Below are positions 26,552 through 34,925 of a stretch of DNA of 64,000 nucleotides, in pieces. The DNA is from Anatilimnocola floriformis (lineage in GTDB: Bacteria > Planctomycetota > Planctomycetia > Pirellulales > Pirellulaceae), in NCBI RefSeq assembly GCF_024256385.1, contig NZ_JAMLFW010000001.1, positions 124,001-188,000 on the forward strand, read 5' to 3'. Below the pieces are notes generated by a model that was not told the origin of the DNA, ran no database searches, and worked only from the letters and a program-made list of their open reading frames with translations. Both the position numbers and the translations under genes were made by a program. How positions within the stretch are numbered: position 1 is the first letter of the stretch; every line of letters starts with the position of its first letter.

Positions 26552-26827
26552 ATGGATCATGCAGCCATCGAATGTGCACGCTGCGGCATGCACCTGCCGC
26601 TGAAGCGCGATCTCGCGGCCGATCATCAAGAGGCGGCTTGGGTTTGTGCGAACTGCGGTTGGGAGATGCCGGGAGTTCTCGATCCTGAGGCGCGCGATAC
26701 GATCGTGGACAACGTCGCTCCCATTGCGCCGCTCGCCGAAATCGAAATTCGCCGCGCGGAGCAGTTTGATGCAGACGAGCCCATCCTGAGTCGGATCATT
26801 GCGGGGATGAAGCTCACGCCGGGGTAA
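26552..26827 (+). CDS. Small zinc-ribbon protein
   Basis: A 91-residue protein with CARCGMHLPLK and VCANCGWEMPG, a four-Cys zinc ribbon in the first 37 residues, and an acidic tail. AGGAG is 6 nt before the ATG at 26552, which decides the start over one at 26519. It could bind nucleic acid or protein; the partner is unknown. A strong inverted repeat follows its stop. Confidence 0.75.
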   Translation: MDHAAIECARCGMHLPLKRDLAADHQEAAWVCANCGWEMPGVLDPEARDTIVDNVAPIAPLAEIEIRRAEQFDADEPILSRIIAGMKLTPG

Positions 26828-26841
26828 GCGCGAGGGATGTC

Positions 26842-26914
26842 TGTAGCTGAGTTCGCCAGAACTCCGAGGTTACTTCCAACTGCCGGCCTCGGAATTCTGG
26901 CGAATTCAGCTACA
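26842..26914. repeat. 28-bp inverted repeat, possible terminator/REP element
   Basis: TGTAGCTGAGTTCGCCAGAA... at 26842-26869 pairs with CCTCGGAATTCTGGCGAATT... at 26887-26914, with about three mismatches and a 17-nt loop. No T-run follows, so it is better called a dispersed hairpin repeat that could also stop or shield transcripts of the zinc-ribbon gene. Confidence 0.75.
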
Positions 26915-26994
26915 TGTATTATTAAACGGGACTTCGCTGCGGCGGCGTGTTACGCTGCTCCCTCTGGTTTTATTTCCAAGGGAGCTACGAATCC

Positions 26995-27471
26995 ATGTTG
27001 CGCAGAATTGTGGTGAGCGGCGTCATTACGGTCCTCTTTCTCGTGTGTGGATTGATGAGTTCCACTGCCTCGGCACAGACCGCGCTCGCGGGTGGTTTTG
27101 AAATCACGTTGCCAGCCGGTGCGAAGCACGAAACGCAACGAGGCATCGATAGCAGCCCCGGCAAGATCACGGCCAAAGGTGGGCTCGAAATCTATTACGA
27201 CATTGGCGTCGCGACCAAGCCGGGCGCGCCGCGGCTGGGTGGCGGCTACATGAACGCCGCCGCGCGAGTGCCCATGGATCAGGTCCAGTGGACGAAGGAG
27301 CAAACTGTCGGCGGCCACACGTTTTCGATCACCTACAGCAAGGACAAGCGGCTGTACGTCAGCACGGCTGGCATGACGCACGGCGTGAATTTCAGCGCGC
27401 CGGCCGAGACGCCCGGTGATGTTGCCGATGTGCTCTTGATTACGTTGTCGCTGGCAGAGAAGGCAAAGTAA
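26995..27471 (+). CDS. Small secreted protein of unknown function
   Basis: A 158-residue protein with a signal peptide (RRIVVSGVITVLFLVCGLMS, then ASAQ cleavage region) and a compact beta-rich mature domain (GGFEITLPAGAKHETQRGID ...). No cysteines remain after cleavage. AAGGGAGC lies upstream of the ATG at 26995. I recognise no family. It ends 3 nt before the next gene, so they are probably co-transcribed. Confidence 0.7.
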   Translation: MLRRIVVSGVITVLFLVCGLMSSTASAQTALAGGFEITLPAGAKHETQRGIDSSPGKITAKGGLEIYYDIGVATKPGAPRLGGGYMNAAARVPMDQVQWTKEQTVGGHTFSITYSKDKRLYVSTAGMTHGVNFSAPAETPGDVADVLLITLSLAEKAK

Positions 27472-27474
27472 GGC

Positions 27475-28377
27475 ATGGCCCTGCCGAGCAATCCTTACGC
27501 GTCACCCGTGCTCGATCCGGCGGAGTCGCATTCTCTGCGCGCTTCCTCGGGCCGGGTTGATCCGGTTTTGTTTCCGCTGGCAGCGCTGGTCTGCATCGCA
27601 GTCTCGCTGGCCGTAGCGGCGGTGCTCGCGCAGTTGTTTGCAGCCGGCTACTACCTGGCGATGATCGTCCCCATTGCTGCTTCGATTGTCGTGGCAGCGG
27701 CGGTTTATTTTGCGATTCGTCTGGGCAAGTGTCGCAATCGTTGGCTTGGAATGGCGCTGGGGGCCTGTTGCGGCAGTGCGATGTATCTGGGGTATTACCA
27801 GTTTGACTTGGCCCGCCAAACGGGCAACCACATGCTGTGGCGGCTCGATGCGTTGCCCGGGCATGTTGCGTTTCGCCTCCGGAACGATGCCACGCGCAGT
27901 TTGAAAGAGGCAGGCGCACCGAATCGCAAGCCAGCGGCGTCCACGAACCTGATCATGTTCTTAGGTGAGTGGGCGCTGGTTTTGTATCTCACTTCGGTGA
28001 TGGGCCTGCGCGCCGCGTCGCGAGCCTTCGATGAAGCGCCAGGCCGATGGGGAAAAATTTCGTACGCCACGATAGCGCATGGCCAATCGCAACGACTAGA
28101 GTTGGCGCGGCGGCAGAACTGCCTGGCAGAGGTCTTGTGGCAGCTGACACCCCTGCAGCACAAGCTCCACACTGCGCACTGCATGTTGACGCTCGAGCAA
28201 TTTGAAACAGTCGAAGGCGAGCCGCCGTGCGCGTTTCTTTCGGCCTATGAACTTCAAATGCCCGGACAGTCGCTGATGATCAATGAGCTGCTGTTCGGCA
28301 AGCGAGTGGCGATCCGGCAGGCTGAACTACCTGCCGCTGACTTGGCGGCCTGCAAACGACTGTTCGTCCGTGCTTGA
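27475..28377 (+). CDS. Multi-pass membrane protein with NPYASP start
   Basis: A 300-residue protein starting with the planctomycete NPYASPVLDP motif, followed by about four membrane helices (residues about 32-60, 63-82, 90-108, 155-178) and a C-terminal cytosolic domain of about 110 residues. The motif is typical of uncharacterised planctomycete membrane proteins. The tail (MLTLEQFETVEGEPPCAFLS ...) has no family that I recognise. It probably forms an operon with the preceding secreted protein. Confidence 0.7.
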   Translation: MALPSNPYASPVLDPAESHSLRASSGRVDPVLFPLAALVCIAVSLAVAAVLAQLFAAGYYLAMIVPIAASIVVAAAVYFAIRLGKCRNRWLGMALGACCGSAMYLGYYQFDLARQTGNHMLWRLDALPGHVAFRLRNDATRSLKEAGAPNRKPAASTNLIMFLGEWALVLYLTSVMGLRAASRAFDEAPGRWGKISYATIAHGQSQRLELARRQNCLAEVLWQLTPLQHKLHTAHCMLTLEQFETVEGEPPCAFLSAYELQMPGQSLMINELLFGKRVAIRQAELPAADLAACKRLFVRA

Positions 28378-28391
28378 AGATTGGCGAGCGT

Positions 28392-29105
28392 TTACTTGCT
28401 CTTCGACTTCGTAGGCGCCTTGGTGCCGGCGGCGGCTTTGCTGAGAGGCATTTTTGAAGTGGTGGTAGCTTTCTTGGTCGCAGTCGCCTTCTTACCTGAG
28501 GACTTGCCGGGTTGCAGCAGCAACAATAGACCACCAACAAACAGCACAGCGATTAGCAACGCGCCGGCGACGGCGGCGAGGATGAAGAACCGGAGCTTGC
28601 GTTCTTCTTTTTGCTTTTGTGTCGGCGGCGGTGGTGCGGCATTCGCGGCAGCCTTCTTGTTGTTGCTCACCGCAGGCTGAACACCCGTCTTGGCTTTGCT
28701 GGTCGCGCTCGTGGGAGCGCTTGCCGCTGCAGTCGGTTGCGGGGCCGAGTTCAATTTCAGTTCGAAGCCGCCCGAACCATTGCCCGTGTCCAGAGGGAAA
28801 TCGAGCGCAGGGCTAGATTCCTTTTTGCTTGGTTTGCTTTCGGCGACCGCGATCGGAGCGGCCGTGCGCAGCGCGGGAAACGATCCGCTGGAGCCACCTT
28901 TGGCAGTCGCCGCCGCGGTTACCGGAGCGCGAACGCTCACTTGCGGCGAGCTTGCAACCTCGGTCTCTTCACTGAGCAGTACGCCTTCGACGGGAATGTC
29001 GACGACGGTCGCGCATTTGGGGCAACGAGCTTTTTTGCCGGCAAACTGTCCGCCGACTTTGAACCTGGCGTTACAAGCCGAGCAACTGCACACAATGTCC
29101 GACAT
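28392..29105 (-). CDS. MJ0042-type zinc-ribbon membrane protein
   Basis: A 237-residue protein. The N-terminus holds a zinc ribbon, CSCSACNARFKVGGQFAGKK and ARCPKCATVVDIPVEG, of the MJ0042 type common in Planctomycetes and Myxobacteria. A long Ala/Ser/Lys-rich disordered stretch follows, then one membrane helix (FFILAAVAGALLIAVLFVGG) near residue 180 and a basic Lys/Thr tail. The ATG at 29105 starts exactly at the ribbon. Such proteins may sense or scaffold at the inner face of the membrane; no partner is evident. Confidence 0.78.
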   Translation of the reverse strand: MSDIVCSCSACNARFKVGGQFAGKKARCPKCATVVDIPVEGVLLSEETEVASSPQVSVRAPVTAAATAKGGSSGSFPALRTAAPIAVAESKPSKKESSPALDFPLDTGNGSGGFELKLNSAPQPTAAASAPTSATSKAKTGVQPAVSNNKKAAANAAPPPPTQKQKEERKLRFFILAAVAGALLIAVLFVGGLLLLLQPGKSSGKKATATKKATTTSKMPLSKAAAGTKAPTKSKSK

Positions 29106-29327
29106 CGTTGACCAACTGAGAAAAGAGGGGAGGCAAGGCCAGCGTTCAGCAGGACTATTATCGGTTCCACGTCGGGCCGCCGCAAGCTTGGACGGCGGCA
29201 AAGTAACGGAGCCGAAATCCGGCGAGCTGGATTCTGTTGAATTTGGCCACCGTCATTTCGACTCGGCTGTGCTCTTGAGTTAGACTCTGAACTTCCTCCC
29301 CGTCGCCCGCCTCTCCCGACGTGCTCG

Positions 29328-31016
29328 ATGCCTGACAAAAAGAAGCTAGATTCCAGCGCCAGCCCTCAGGGCTATCCCGACGTCGCGGTGCAGGCGAAGC
29401 CCGAAAAAAGTCGGTTCGATCCTTACGAAATGCCGCCCGAGGCGGTGCAAGATCCACCGACCTCGCTCTGGACCGCACTGCGCCAGATTGGCCCCGGCAT
29501 TATTCTCGCTGGGACGATTGTCGGTTCGGGCGAACTGCTCCTCACTACCTCGCTGGGAGCCAGGCAGGGCTTTATTTTTCTATGGCTGATCTTGTTCAGC
29601 TGTGTGATCAAGGTCTTTGTTCAAACCGAACTGGGCCGTTATGCCATCTCGTCGGGCAAGCCGACGCTGGGTGCGATCAACGAACTGGGCGGGCCGCACT
29701 TCGGCGCGCATTGGATCGTGTGGTGGTGGTTCGTGATGATGGCTTCGACCATCTTTCAGCTCGGCGCGATGACCGGCACGGTGGGGCAGTCGCTCAACCT
29801 GGCCTTTCCGCAGGCCTCGATTCAACTGGCGAACTCGGTGGAAGGAATTTTGCCTGCTTTAAGCAAGTCGATTCTCGATCGGCCTGAATATCCGTGGGCG
29901 ATTCTCACCTGCATCACAGCGATTGCGCTGCTGTGGAGCGGTAATTATCGGCGGATCGAAATCGTCACAACATTTCTGGTCGTGAGTGTGACGTTGCTGA
30001 CGGTCACGGCGACGTGCGCGCTGCCGTTTACTGACTATCCCATTCGCTGGGGCGAAGTGGCTCAAGGGCTAACCTTCCAGTTGCCCAAGGAGCAAGCGCC
30101 GAAGGACGAGCAATCAACCAAGGATGAGCAAACGCCAAAGGGCGAGCAAGCTCCCAAGGATGACGAATCGCCAAAACAGGATCAATCGCCGAAGGGTGAC
30201 CAAACGCCCAAGGATGAGCAGGAACCTAAGAGCCAAGCGCCCAAAAGCCAATTGCCAAGTGATGCCATCATGGTGGCCTTCGGCGTGTTCGGCATCACGG
30301 GCGTGGGAGCGACAGAACTCTTCTATTACCCCTACTGGTGCCTGGAAAAAGGTTACGCCCGTTACACCGGTCAGCAACAGCCGACGGCCGCTTGGGAACA
30401 TCGCGCCAAGGGTTGGATTCGTGTGATGTATCTCGATGCCTGGGTCAGCATGGTGGTTTTCACCATCTCGACACTCGCTTTCTACTTCATGGGCGCAGCC
30501 GTACTCTATCCACAGGGCTTGAATCCCCAAGGCAAGGACATGATCGAGACCCTCTCGAAAATGTTCACCGGCACCTTCGGCACGTGGACACAGCTGGTCT
30601 TCCTGATCGGCGCTGCGGCCGTTCTCTTCAAGACGCTGTATCTGGCGAGCGCCGGCAACGGCCGGCTGATTGCCGATTTTCTCGTGCTGAACAAAGCAGT
30701 GGAGTACACCGCGCCGGGTCAGCGGTCGCGGGTGATTCAGCGTGTGTCGGTGCTGATTCCGATTATCGCTCTGGTCCTCTTTCTGTGCTTCAAGGAGCCG
30801 AAGTTCATGGTCGTGGTCGGCGGTTTCGGCCAGGCCCTGACGCTGCCGATTATTTCGGCGACGACGCTTTACTTCCGCTACCGCAAGCTCGACCGCCGAC
30901 TCACGCCGTCACTGCTGATCGACATTTGCCTGTGGGTCGCGTTTGTGTCGATCACCGCCGTGGCTGTTTATGCCCTGCGCAATCAAATTGAGACTTTGGT
31001 TTGGCCGAAAAAGTAA
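29328..31016 (+). CDS. Nramp-like divalent metal transporter with a PKDEQ-repeat loop
   Basis: A 562-residue membrane protein with about 11 helices. The first, GPGIILAGTIVGSGELLLTT, is the Nramp TM1 region, but the canonical metal-binding DPGN is replaced by VGSGE. The usual MPH motif of TM6 is absent; GVGATELFYYPYWCLEKGYA stands there. It is therefore a divergent Nramp-related protein whose ion is uncertain. Between helices, residues about 250-305 are a hydrophilic six-residue tandem repeat (PKDEQS, TKDEQT, PKGEQA, PKDDES ...). It is encoded alone, ahead of the 440-bp regulatory gap of the respiratory cluster. Confidence 0.82.
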   Translation: MPDKKKLDSSASPQGYPDVAVQAKPEKSRFDPYEMPPEAVQDPPTSLWTALRQIGPGIILAGTIVGSGELLLTTSLGARQGFIFLWLILFSCVIKVFVQTELGRYAISSGKPTLGAINELGGPHFGAHWIVWWWFVMMASTIFQLGAMTGTVGQSLNLAFPQASIQLANSVEGILPALSKSILDRPEYPWAILTCITAIALLWSGNYRRIEIVTTFLVVSVTLLTVTATCALPFTDYPIRWGEVAQGLTFQLPKEQAPKDEQSTKDEQTPKGEQAPKDDESPKQDQSPKGDQTPKDEQEPKSQAPKSQLPSDAIMVAFGVFGITGVGATELFYYPYWCLEKGYARYTGQQQPTAAWEHRAKGWIRVMYLDAWVSMVVFTISTLAFYFMGAAVLYPQGLNPQGKDMIETLSKMFTGTFGTWTQLVFLIGAAAVLFKTLYLASAGNGRLIADFLVLNKAVEYTAPGQRSRVIQRVSVLIPIIALVLFLCFKEPKFMVVVGGFGQALTLPIISATTLYFRYRKLDRRLTPSLLIDICLWVAFVSITAVAVYALRNQIETLVWPKK

Positions 31017-31247
31017 GCCCAAGCAGCCGATTTCAGGGCCGGGCGAGCGCCGCGGCCAAGGTTTTTTCGGAAAATACCGGCGGTGGCAAGGCGCATTCCA
31101 GCTGGGTCCCATAACGGCCGAAAAATCCATTCCCTCACCCGATTCACCTTTTCTACTGGCGCGGATAGATTACGCCCTTCCTGAATGGAGAGTTGGTGGG
31201 AACTGTCGGGCCGAGCTGCCTGCGCAGCCTCACCTGCTTTGGGGTGG

Positions 31248-31275
31248 TTGACAGAAAGCGAGAACCAGGTAAAAC
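31248..31275 (+). promoter_or_regulatory. Candidate sigma-70-type promoter of the respiratory cluster
   Basis: TTGACA at 31248-31253, a 16-bp spacer and TAAAAC at 31270-31275. It lies in the 440-bp gap 31017-31456, which holds no gene; the remaining sequence before it shows nothing distinctive. The predicted leader to the Rieske start would be about 175 nt. Confidence 0.5.
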
Positions 31276-31287
31276 GGTACAAAGAGG

Positions 31288-31307
31288 CTTGTGAAAAACT
31301 TCACAAG
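31288..31307. promoter_or_regulatory. CRP/FNR-family operator-like palindrome
   Basis: CTTGTGAA-AAAC-TTCACAAG is a perfect 8-bp inverted repeat and contains TGTGA-N6-TCACA, the consensus recognised by CRP-type regulators. It lies just downstream of the candidate promoter (which would make it repressing) and about 160 bp before the Rieske gene; an unseen promoter further down could make it activating. Confidence 0.55.
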
Positions 31308-31456
31308 GTTCTGGGCCGATCCTGATTTTGTCGTAAGTTGCTTCCGGAAAGCAGCTTGCGATTGCTGACGGTGATTAACAACACGGGGGAACGACGGTTC
31401 CCGTTTAATAGCTTTGCCCGACGGGGCGAAGCATTTGTGGGCAAAGGCTTGGCGTT

Positions 31457-32497
31457 ATGGCCAAAAAAATGTCGGTCGAGGAAATTCTGGCGGCTGCCCG
31501 TGGTGGCCCGGCCAAGAAACCTGCGGATGCTCCGCCTCCTGCCGCTGAAGCGGCTCCTCCTGCAGATGCGCCCGCTGCCGCGGAAGCCGCTCCCGCTGCG
31601 AGTGAATCGGCTGCTCCCATCAAGCCGGTGAAAACTGCTGGCATGAGCGTGGCCGATATTCTGGCCGCCGCGAAGGCTGGCAAGTCGGCTCCGAGGCCCG
31701 CTGCTGCCGCGCCAGTCGCTGCCAAGCCGGCCGCCGCTGCTGCTCCTGCTGCAGAGAAAAAGGCACCGCCGAAAACCGATGCGGCCACGGCTGCTGCGGT
31801 TCCCAAAGACACTGCGAGCATTCTCGCTGCCGCCCGCAAGGGTGCGAAGCCTGGTCCGGTTTCGAAGGCCGAAGCTGAGAAGAAGGGGATTGCCCCGCCG
31901 GCCAAGAAGAAGCTCGAAGCTCCGCCGATGCCGGCCAAGCCCGAGTTTGCCCGGCCTGCCGCGACCAATGACGATCCTTCGCGCCGCACGTTCATGGCTG
32001 CCATCGGTGGCGCGCTGTTTGGTTCGTCGCTGGCCGTTGGTTTCACGTCGCTCGCGGTCACGCAAGTGATGTGGGTCCTCGGTCTGGCTCGCTACATGTT
32101 CCCGAATATTTTGATCGAGCCCCCGACGAAGTTTAAGGTCGGCTCGCCGTCGAACTTTGGTCCCGGCCAGGTCGAGACCAAGTTCATTCCCGAATTCGGC
32201 GTGTGGATTGTTCGCTATGAATACGAAGGGCGGCCGATGATTTACGCCCTCAAGTCGGTGTGTACGCACCTGGGTTGCACGCCCAACTGGCTCGAAGCCG
32301 AACAGAAGTTCAAGTGTCCCTGCCACGGCAGTGGTTTCTACAAAGACGGTATCAATTTCGAAGGTCCCGCGCCGCGGCCTCTCGAGCGTTACGCCATCAG
32401 CCTGGCCGACGACGGTCAGTTGGAAGTCGATAAGAGCCGCACCTTCAATCAAGAGCAGGGCCAGTGGAAAGACGCGGCCTCGTTCGTGCCGGTCTAA
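31457..32497 (+). CDS. Rieske iron-sulfur subunit of the bc complex, with repeat-bearing N-terminus
   Basis: A 346-residue Rieske protein. The 2Fe-2S cluster is held by Cys269/His271 (CTHLGC) and Cys287/His290 (CPCHGSG), with Cys274-Cys289 as the structural disulfide. One membrane helix lies at about 180-205, preceded by a Tat-like RRTFMAAIGGALFG. Unusually, the first 170 residues are an Ala/Pro-rich cytoplasmic extension with a thrice-repeated short motif: VEEILAAARGG, VADILAAAKAG and TASILAAARKG. It takes electrons from quinol and passes them to a c-type haem. It leads the cluster. Confidence 0.93.
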   Translation: MAKKMSVEEILAAARGGPAKKPADAPPPAAEAAPPADAPAAAEAAPAASESAAPIKPVKTAGMSVADILAAAKAGKSAPRPAAAAPVAAKPAAAAAPAAEKKAPPKTDAATAAAVPKDTASILAAARKGAKPGPVSKAEAEKKGIAPPAKKKLEAPPMPAKPEFARPAATNDDPSRRTFMAAIGGALFGSSLAVGFTSLAVTQVMWVLGLARYMFPNILIEPPTKFKVGSPSNFGPGQVETKFIPEFGVWIVRYEYEGRPMIYALKSVCTHLGCTPNWLEAEQKFKCPCHGSGFYKDGINFEGPAPRPLERYAISLADDGQLEVDKSRTFNQEQGQWKDAASFVPV

Positions 32498-32591
32498 TTG
32501 TTTTTTGCCGGGAGTATCCGGTCTGGTTTGATTGGCTGGTGGCAGTTCGGCAGCTTCCGTTTGGCGACCTAACTACTGAATTCTGATCTAT

Positions 32592-33368
32592 ATGGCAACG
32601 CTCGGCGAAATCATCCGCGAATCGCAGATTTGGAAGAGCATCTTCCGGCACCCGGCTCCGCTTGATCGGCGGAATCGCATCGTCGTGATGCTTACCAACT
32701 TCTTCCTGCACTTGCATCCGGTCTCGATCAAAAAGCAAGGCATCGCGCTAAGCTTCACCTGGTGCATGGGCGGTGTGACGTTCTTCCTGTTTCTGGTTGA
32801 GACGATCACCGGCGTGTTGTTGATGTTCTATTACCGGCCAACGCTGGAATGGGCTTACAACGATATTCTGGCGCTCCGCGATGTCACCTCGCTCGGTATC
32901 CTTCGCGAAATTCATCGCTGGGGTGCTCACGCGATGGTGATCACGGTTTGGCTCCACATGTACCGAGTGTTCCTCACGGGGTCTTATAAGCCACCGCGAG
33001 AGTTTAACTGGGTGATTGGTGTCATCTTGCTCCTGCTTACTCTGCTCTTATCGTTCACCGGCTACTTGCTCCCCTGGGATCAGTTGGCCATTTGGGCGAT
33101 CACGGTGGGTTCGAACATGGCCCGCGCTCATCCAATTTTGGGTTACGAAGGTCCCGGCGCCATGTTCCTGCAGATTGACGGCGTGAACATGATCACGAAC
33201 GCTTCGGATGCACGCTTCGGCTTGCTCGGGGCTCGCTTCGTGGGTGAAGAAACGTTGAACCGCTTTTATGTGCTCCATTGCGTGGCGATCCCGCTCGCGG
33301 CGTCGCTCTTGATGGCGATTCACTTCTGGCGGATCCGCAAAGACGGCGGTATCAGCGGGCCGTTGTAG
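32592..33368 (+). CDS. Cytochrome b, N-terminal (b6-like) subunit
   Basis: A 258-residue membrane protein with four core helices. The haem-ligating His pairs are in [20 protein letters not shown] and [35 protein letters not shown] forms part of the quinol-oxidation site. Cys58 in [13 protein letters not shown] is at the position of the b6f Cys that binds the extra haem c(i), so a b6f/Firmicutes-like split cytochrome b is indicated. It follows the Rieske gene by 94 nt, with a hairpin (32508-32521) after a T6 run between them. Confidence 0.93.
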   Translation: MATLGEIIRESQIWKSIFRHPAPLDRRNRIVVMLTNFFLHLHPVSIKKQGIALSFTWCMGGVTFFLFLVETITGVLLMFYYRPTLEWAYNDILALRDVTSLGILREIHRWGAHAMVITVWLHMYRVFLTGSYKPPREFNWVIGVILLLLTLLLSFTGYLLPWDQLAIWAITVGSNMARAHPILGYEGPGAMFLQIDGVNMITNASDARFGLLGARFVGEETLNRFYVLHCVAIPLAASLLMAIHFWRIRKDGGISGPL

Positions 33369-33427
33369 TTCGGTTTGGAATGTTGGTTTTGGTTTGTTGA
33401 ACTAGTTCAGGCGAATGGCAGGCAGCG

Positions 33428-34810
33428 ATGCACGGACACGAACCAGCTGGGATTTTCATCGGCAAGATTGCCGCGTTTCTCGGTTCGTACTATTTGCTGA
33501 TGTCGGTGATGAACGCAGCCGTTGCGCTCGTCATCTGGCAGTCGGGCCGCGATCGCGCGTTCTTCAAGCTGCCGGTTGCGAAGTTCCCCTTCACGACGTC
33601 GATTGTTTGGTTGATCGTTTCGATCGGCCTGCTGTTGATGTCGGCCCTTGCCTATAGCGGTTCGGCGGACCTGGTTCACTACATCACGATGCCTCAGTTT
33701 GTGGTGGGGCTGACGACGAAGTACATGAATCCGACCGTGTACACGCTCGGTTCGCTCGCCTTGCTGAGCTTTCTGTTCTGGTTCCGGCGGTTCTTTGTGC
33801 AGCCGACGGTGGCTTGGGTTCTGTTGAATATCTCGATGCTGCTGATGGGCATGTCGATGCCCAATCAAGACTTTGCCTCAATCGTGATGAAGCCCGACAA
33901 CGTGCCGATCGTGGGCTTGATGTTTTTGCTCGGTTATTTCACCTGGCTGGGTGCTTATCAGGCCGTCATCAACGACGACCGGGCCAAGCAGGGCCTGGAG
34001 CCGATGGAAAAGCTCGACAACGAAAAAGTGCTCGTGTGGCCGGACCTGGTTTACACCGAACTGATCTGCATGGTCGCGCTCACCGCGTTCATGTTTGTCT
34101 GGGCGATCTCGCTGCAAGCTCCGCTCGAAGAGCCCGCCTCGGCCGTGAAGACGCCGAATCCGTCAAAGGCCCCTTGGTACTTCCTCGGTCTGCAAGAAAT
34201 GCTGGTGTACTACGATCCTTGGATGGCGGGCGTGGTGCTGCCGGGCATGGTCGTGGGTGGTTTGATGGCCATCCCTTACATCGATTTCAACAAGGCTGGC
34301 AATGGTTATTACACGATCGATCAGCGGAAATTTGCCTACGTGACGTTCCAGTTCGGCTTTCTCGTGCTGTGGGTCACTCTCATCGTGATGGGTACGTTCT
34401 TGCGAGGTCCCAACTGGAACTTCTTCGGGCCGTTTGAGTATTGGGATACGCACAAGGTCGAGGCACTCAATAACGTCGATCTATCCGAGTATTTCTGGGT
34501 TAACTTGATGCACAGCAGTCGTCCGGCCGCGCCCGAGGGTTCGGCCTTTGCGACCAAGCTGGGCTACAACATCTATCGCGAATTGCCCGGCATTTTCCTG
34601 GTGATCAGCTACCTGACCATTTTGCCGCCGCTGCTCGTGATCTTCAGCAAGTTCTTTCAGCATCTGTTCGTGCGGATGGGCTTCATTCGCTACATGGTGA
34701 TGACCAACTTCCTGCTGATGATGATGCTGTTGCCGCTGAAGATGGTGGCGCGGTGGACGGTGAACTTGAAGTACTTCATCGCGCTGCCTGAATACATGAT
34801 GAATTTCTAG
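33428..34810 (+). CDS. Cytochrome b C-terminal (subunit IV-like) protein with extra N-terminal helices
   Basis: A 460-residue membrane protein. The second half is recognisable as subunit IV/cytochrome b C-terminal domain (PNPSKAPWYFLGLQEMLVYY then PWMAGVVLPG). The PEWY motif is represented only by PLEEPA. The first 190 residues add about five helices (FLGSYYLLMSVMNAAVALVI, TSIVWLIVSIGLLLMSALA, ...) not found in ordinary subunit IV of about 160 residues. It would complete the quinol site with the preceding subunit. A 12-bp palindrome TGAACTAGTTCA lies 18 nt before the start. Confidence 0.87.
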   Translation: MHGHEPAGIFIGKIAAFLGSYYLLMSVMNAAVALVIWQSGRDRAFFKLPVAKFPFTTSIVWLIVSIGLLLMSALAYSGSADLVHYITMPQFVVGLTTKYMNPTVYTLGSLALLSFLFWFRRFFVQPTVAWVLLNISMLLMGMSMPNQDFASIVMKPDNVPIVGLMFLLGYFTWLGAYQAVINDDRAKQGLEPMEKLDNEKVLVWPDLVYTELICMVALTAFMFVWAISLQAPLEEPASAVKTPNPSKAPWYFLGLQEMLVYYDPWMAGVVLPGMVVGGLMAIPYIDFNKAGNGYYTIDQRKFAYVTFQFGFLVLWVTLIVMGTFLRGPNWNFFGPFEYWDTHKVEALNNVDLSEYFWVNLMHSSRPAAPEGSAFATKLGYNIYRELPGIFLVISYLTILPPLLVIFSKFFQHLFVRMGFIRYMVMTNFLLMMMLLPLKMVARWTVNLKYFIALPEYMMNF

Positions 34811-34823
34811 CCAGTGTTTTTTG

Positions 34824-34859
34824 CCAGGATTGCCTGGTGTTTTTGCCGGGGTTGCCCGG
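34824..34859 (+). promoter_or_regulatory. Tandem intercistronic hairpins, each next to a T-run
   Basis: CCAGG-ATTG-CCTGG (34824-34837) and CCGGG-GTTG-CCCGG (34846-34859) repeat the plan TTTTTGCC-hairpin, as does 32501-32521 between the Rieske and cytochrome b genes. They follow the subunit IV-like stop by 13 nt. They may end some transcripts or protect upstream mRNA, setting subunit ratios. Confidence 0.6.
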
Positions 34860-34925
34860 GAGTTTTGTTGCGAAGTTGGACTGCGAAGTTTTGTTAGAAG
34901 GGCCGCCTAGGCGGAGATCGTAATC

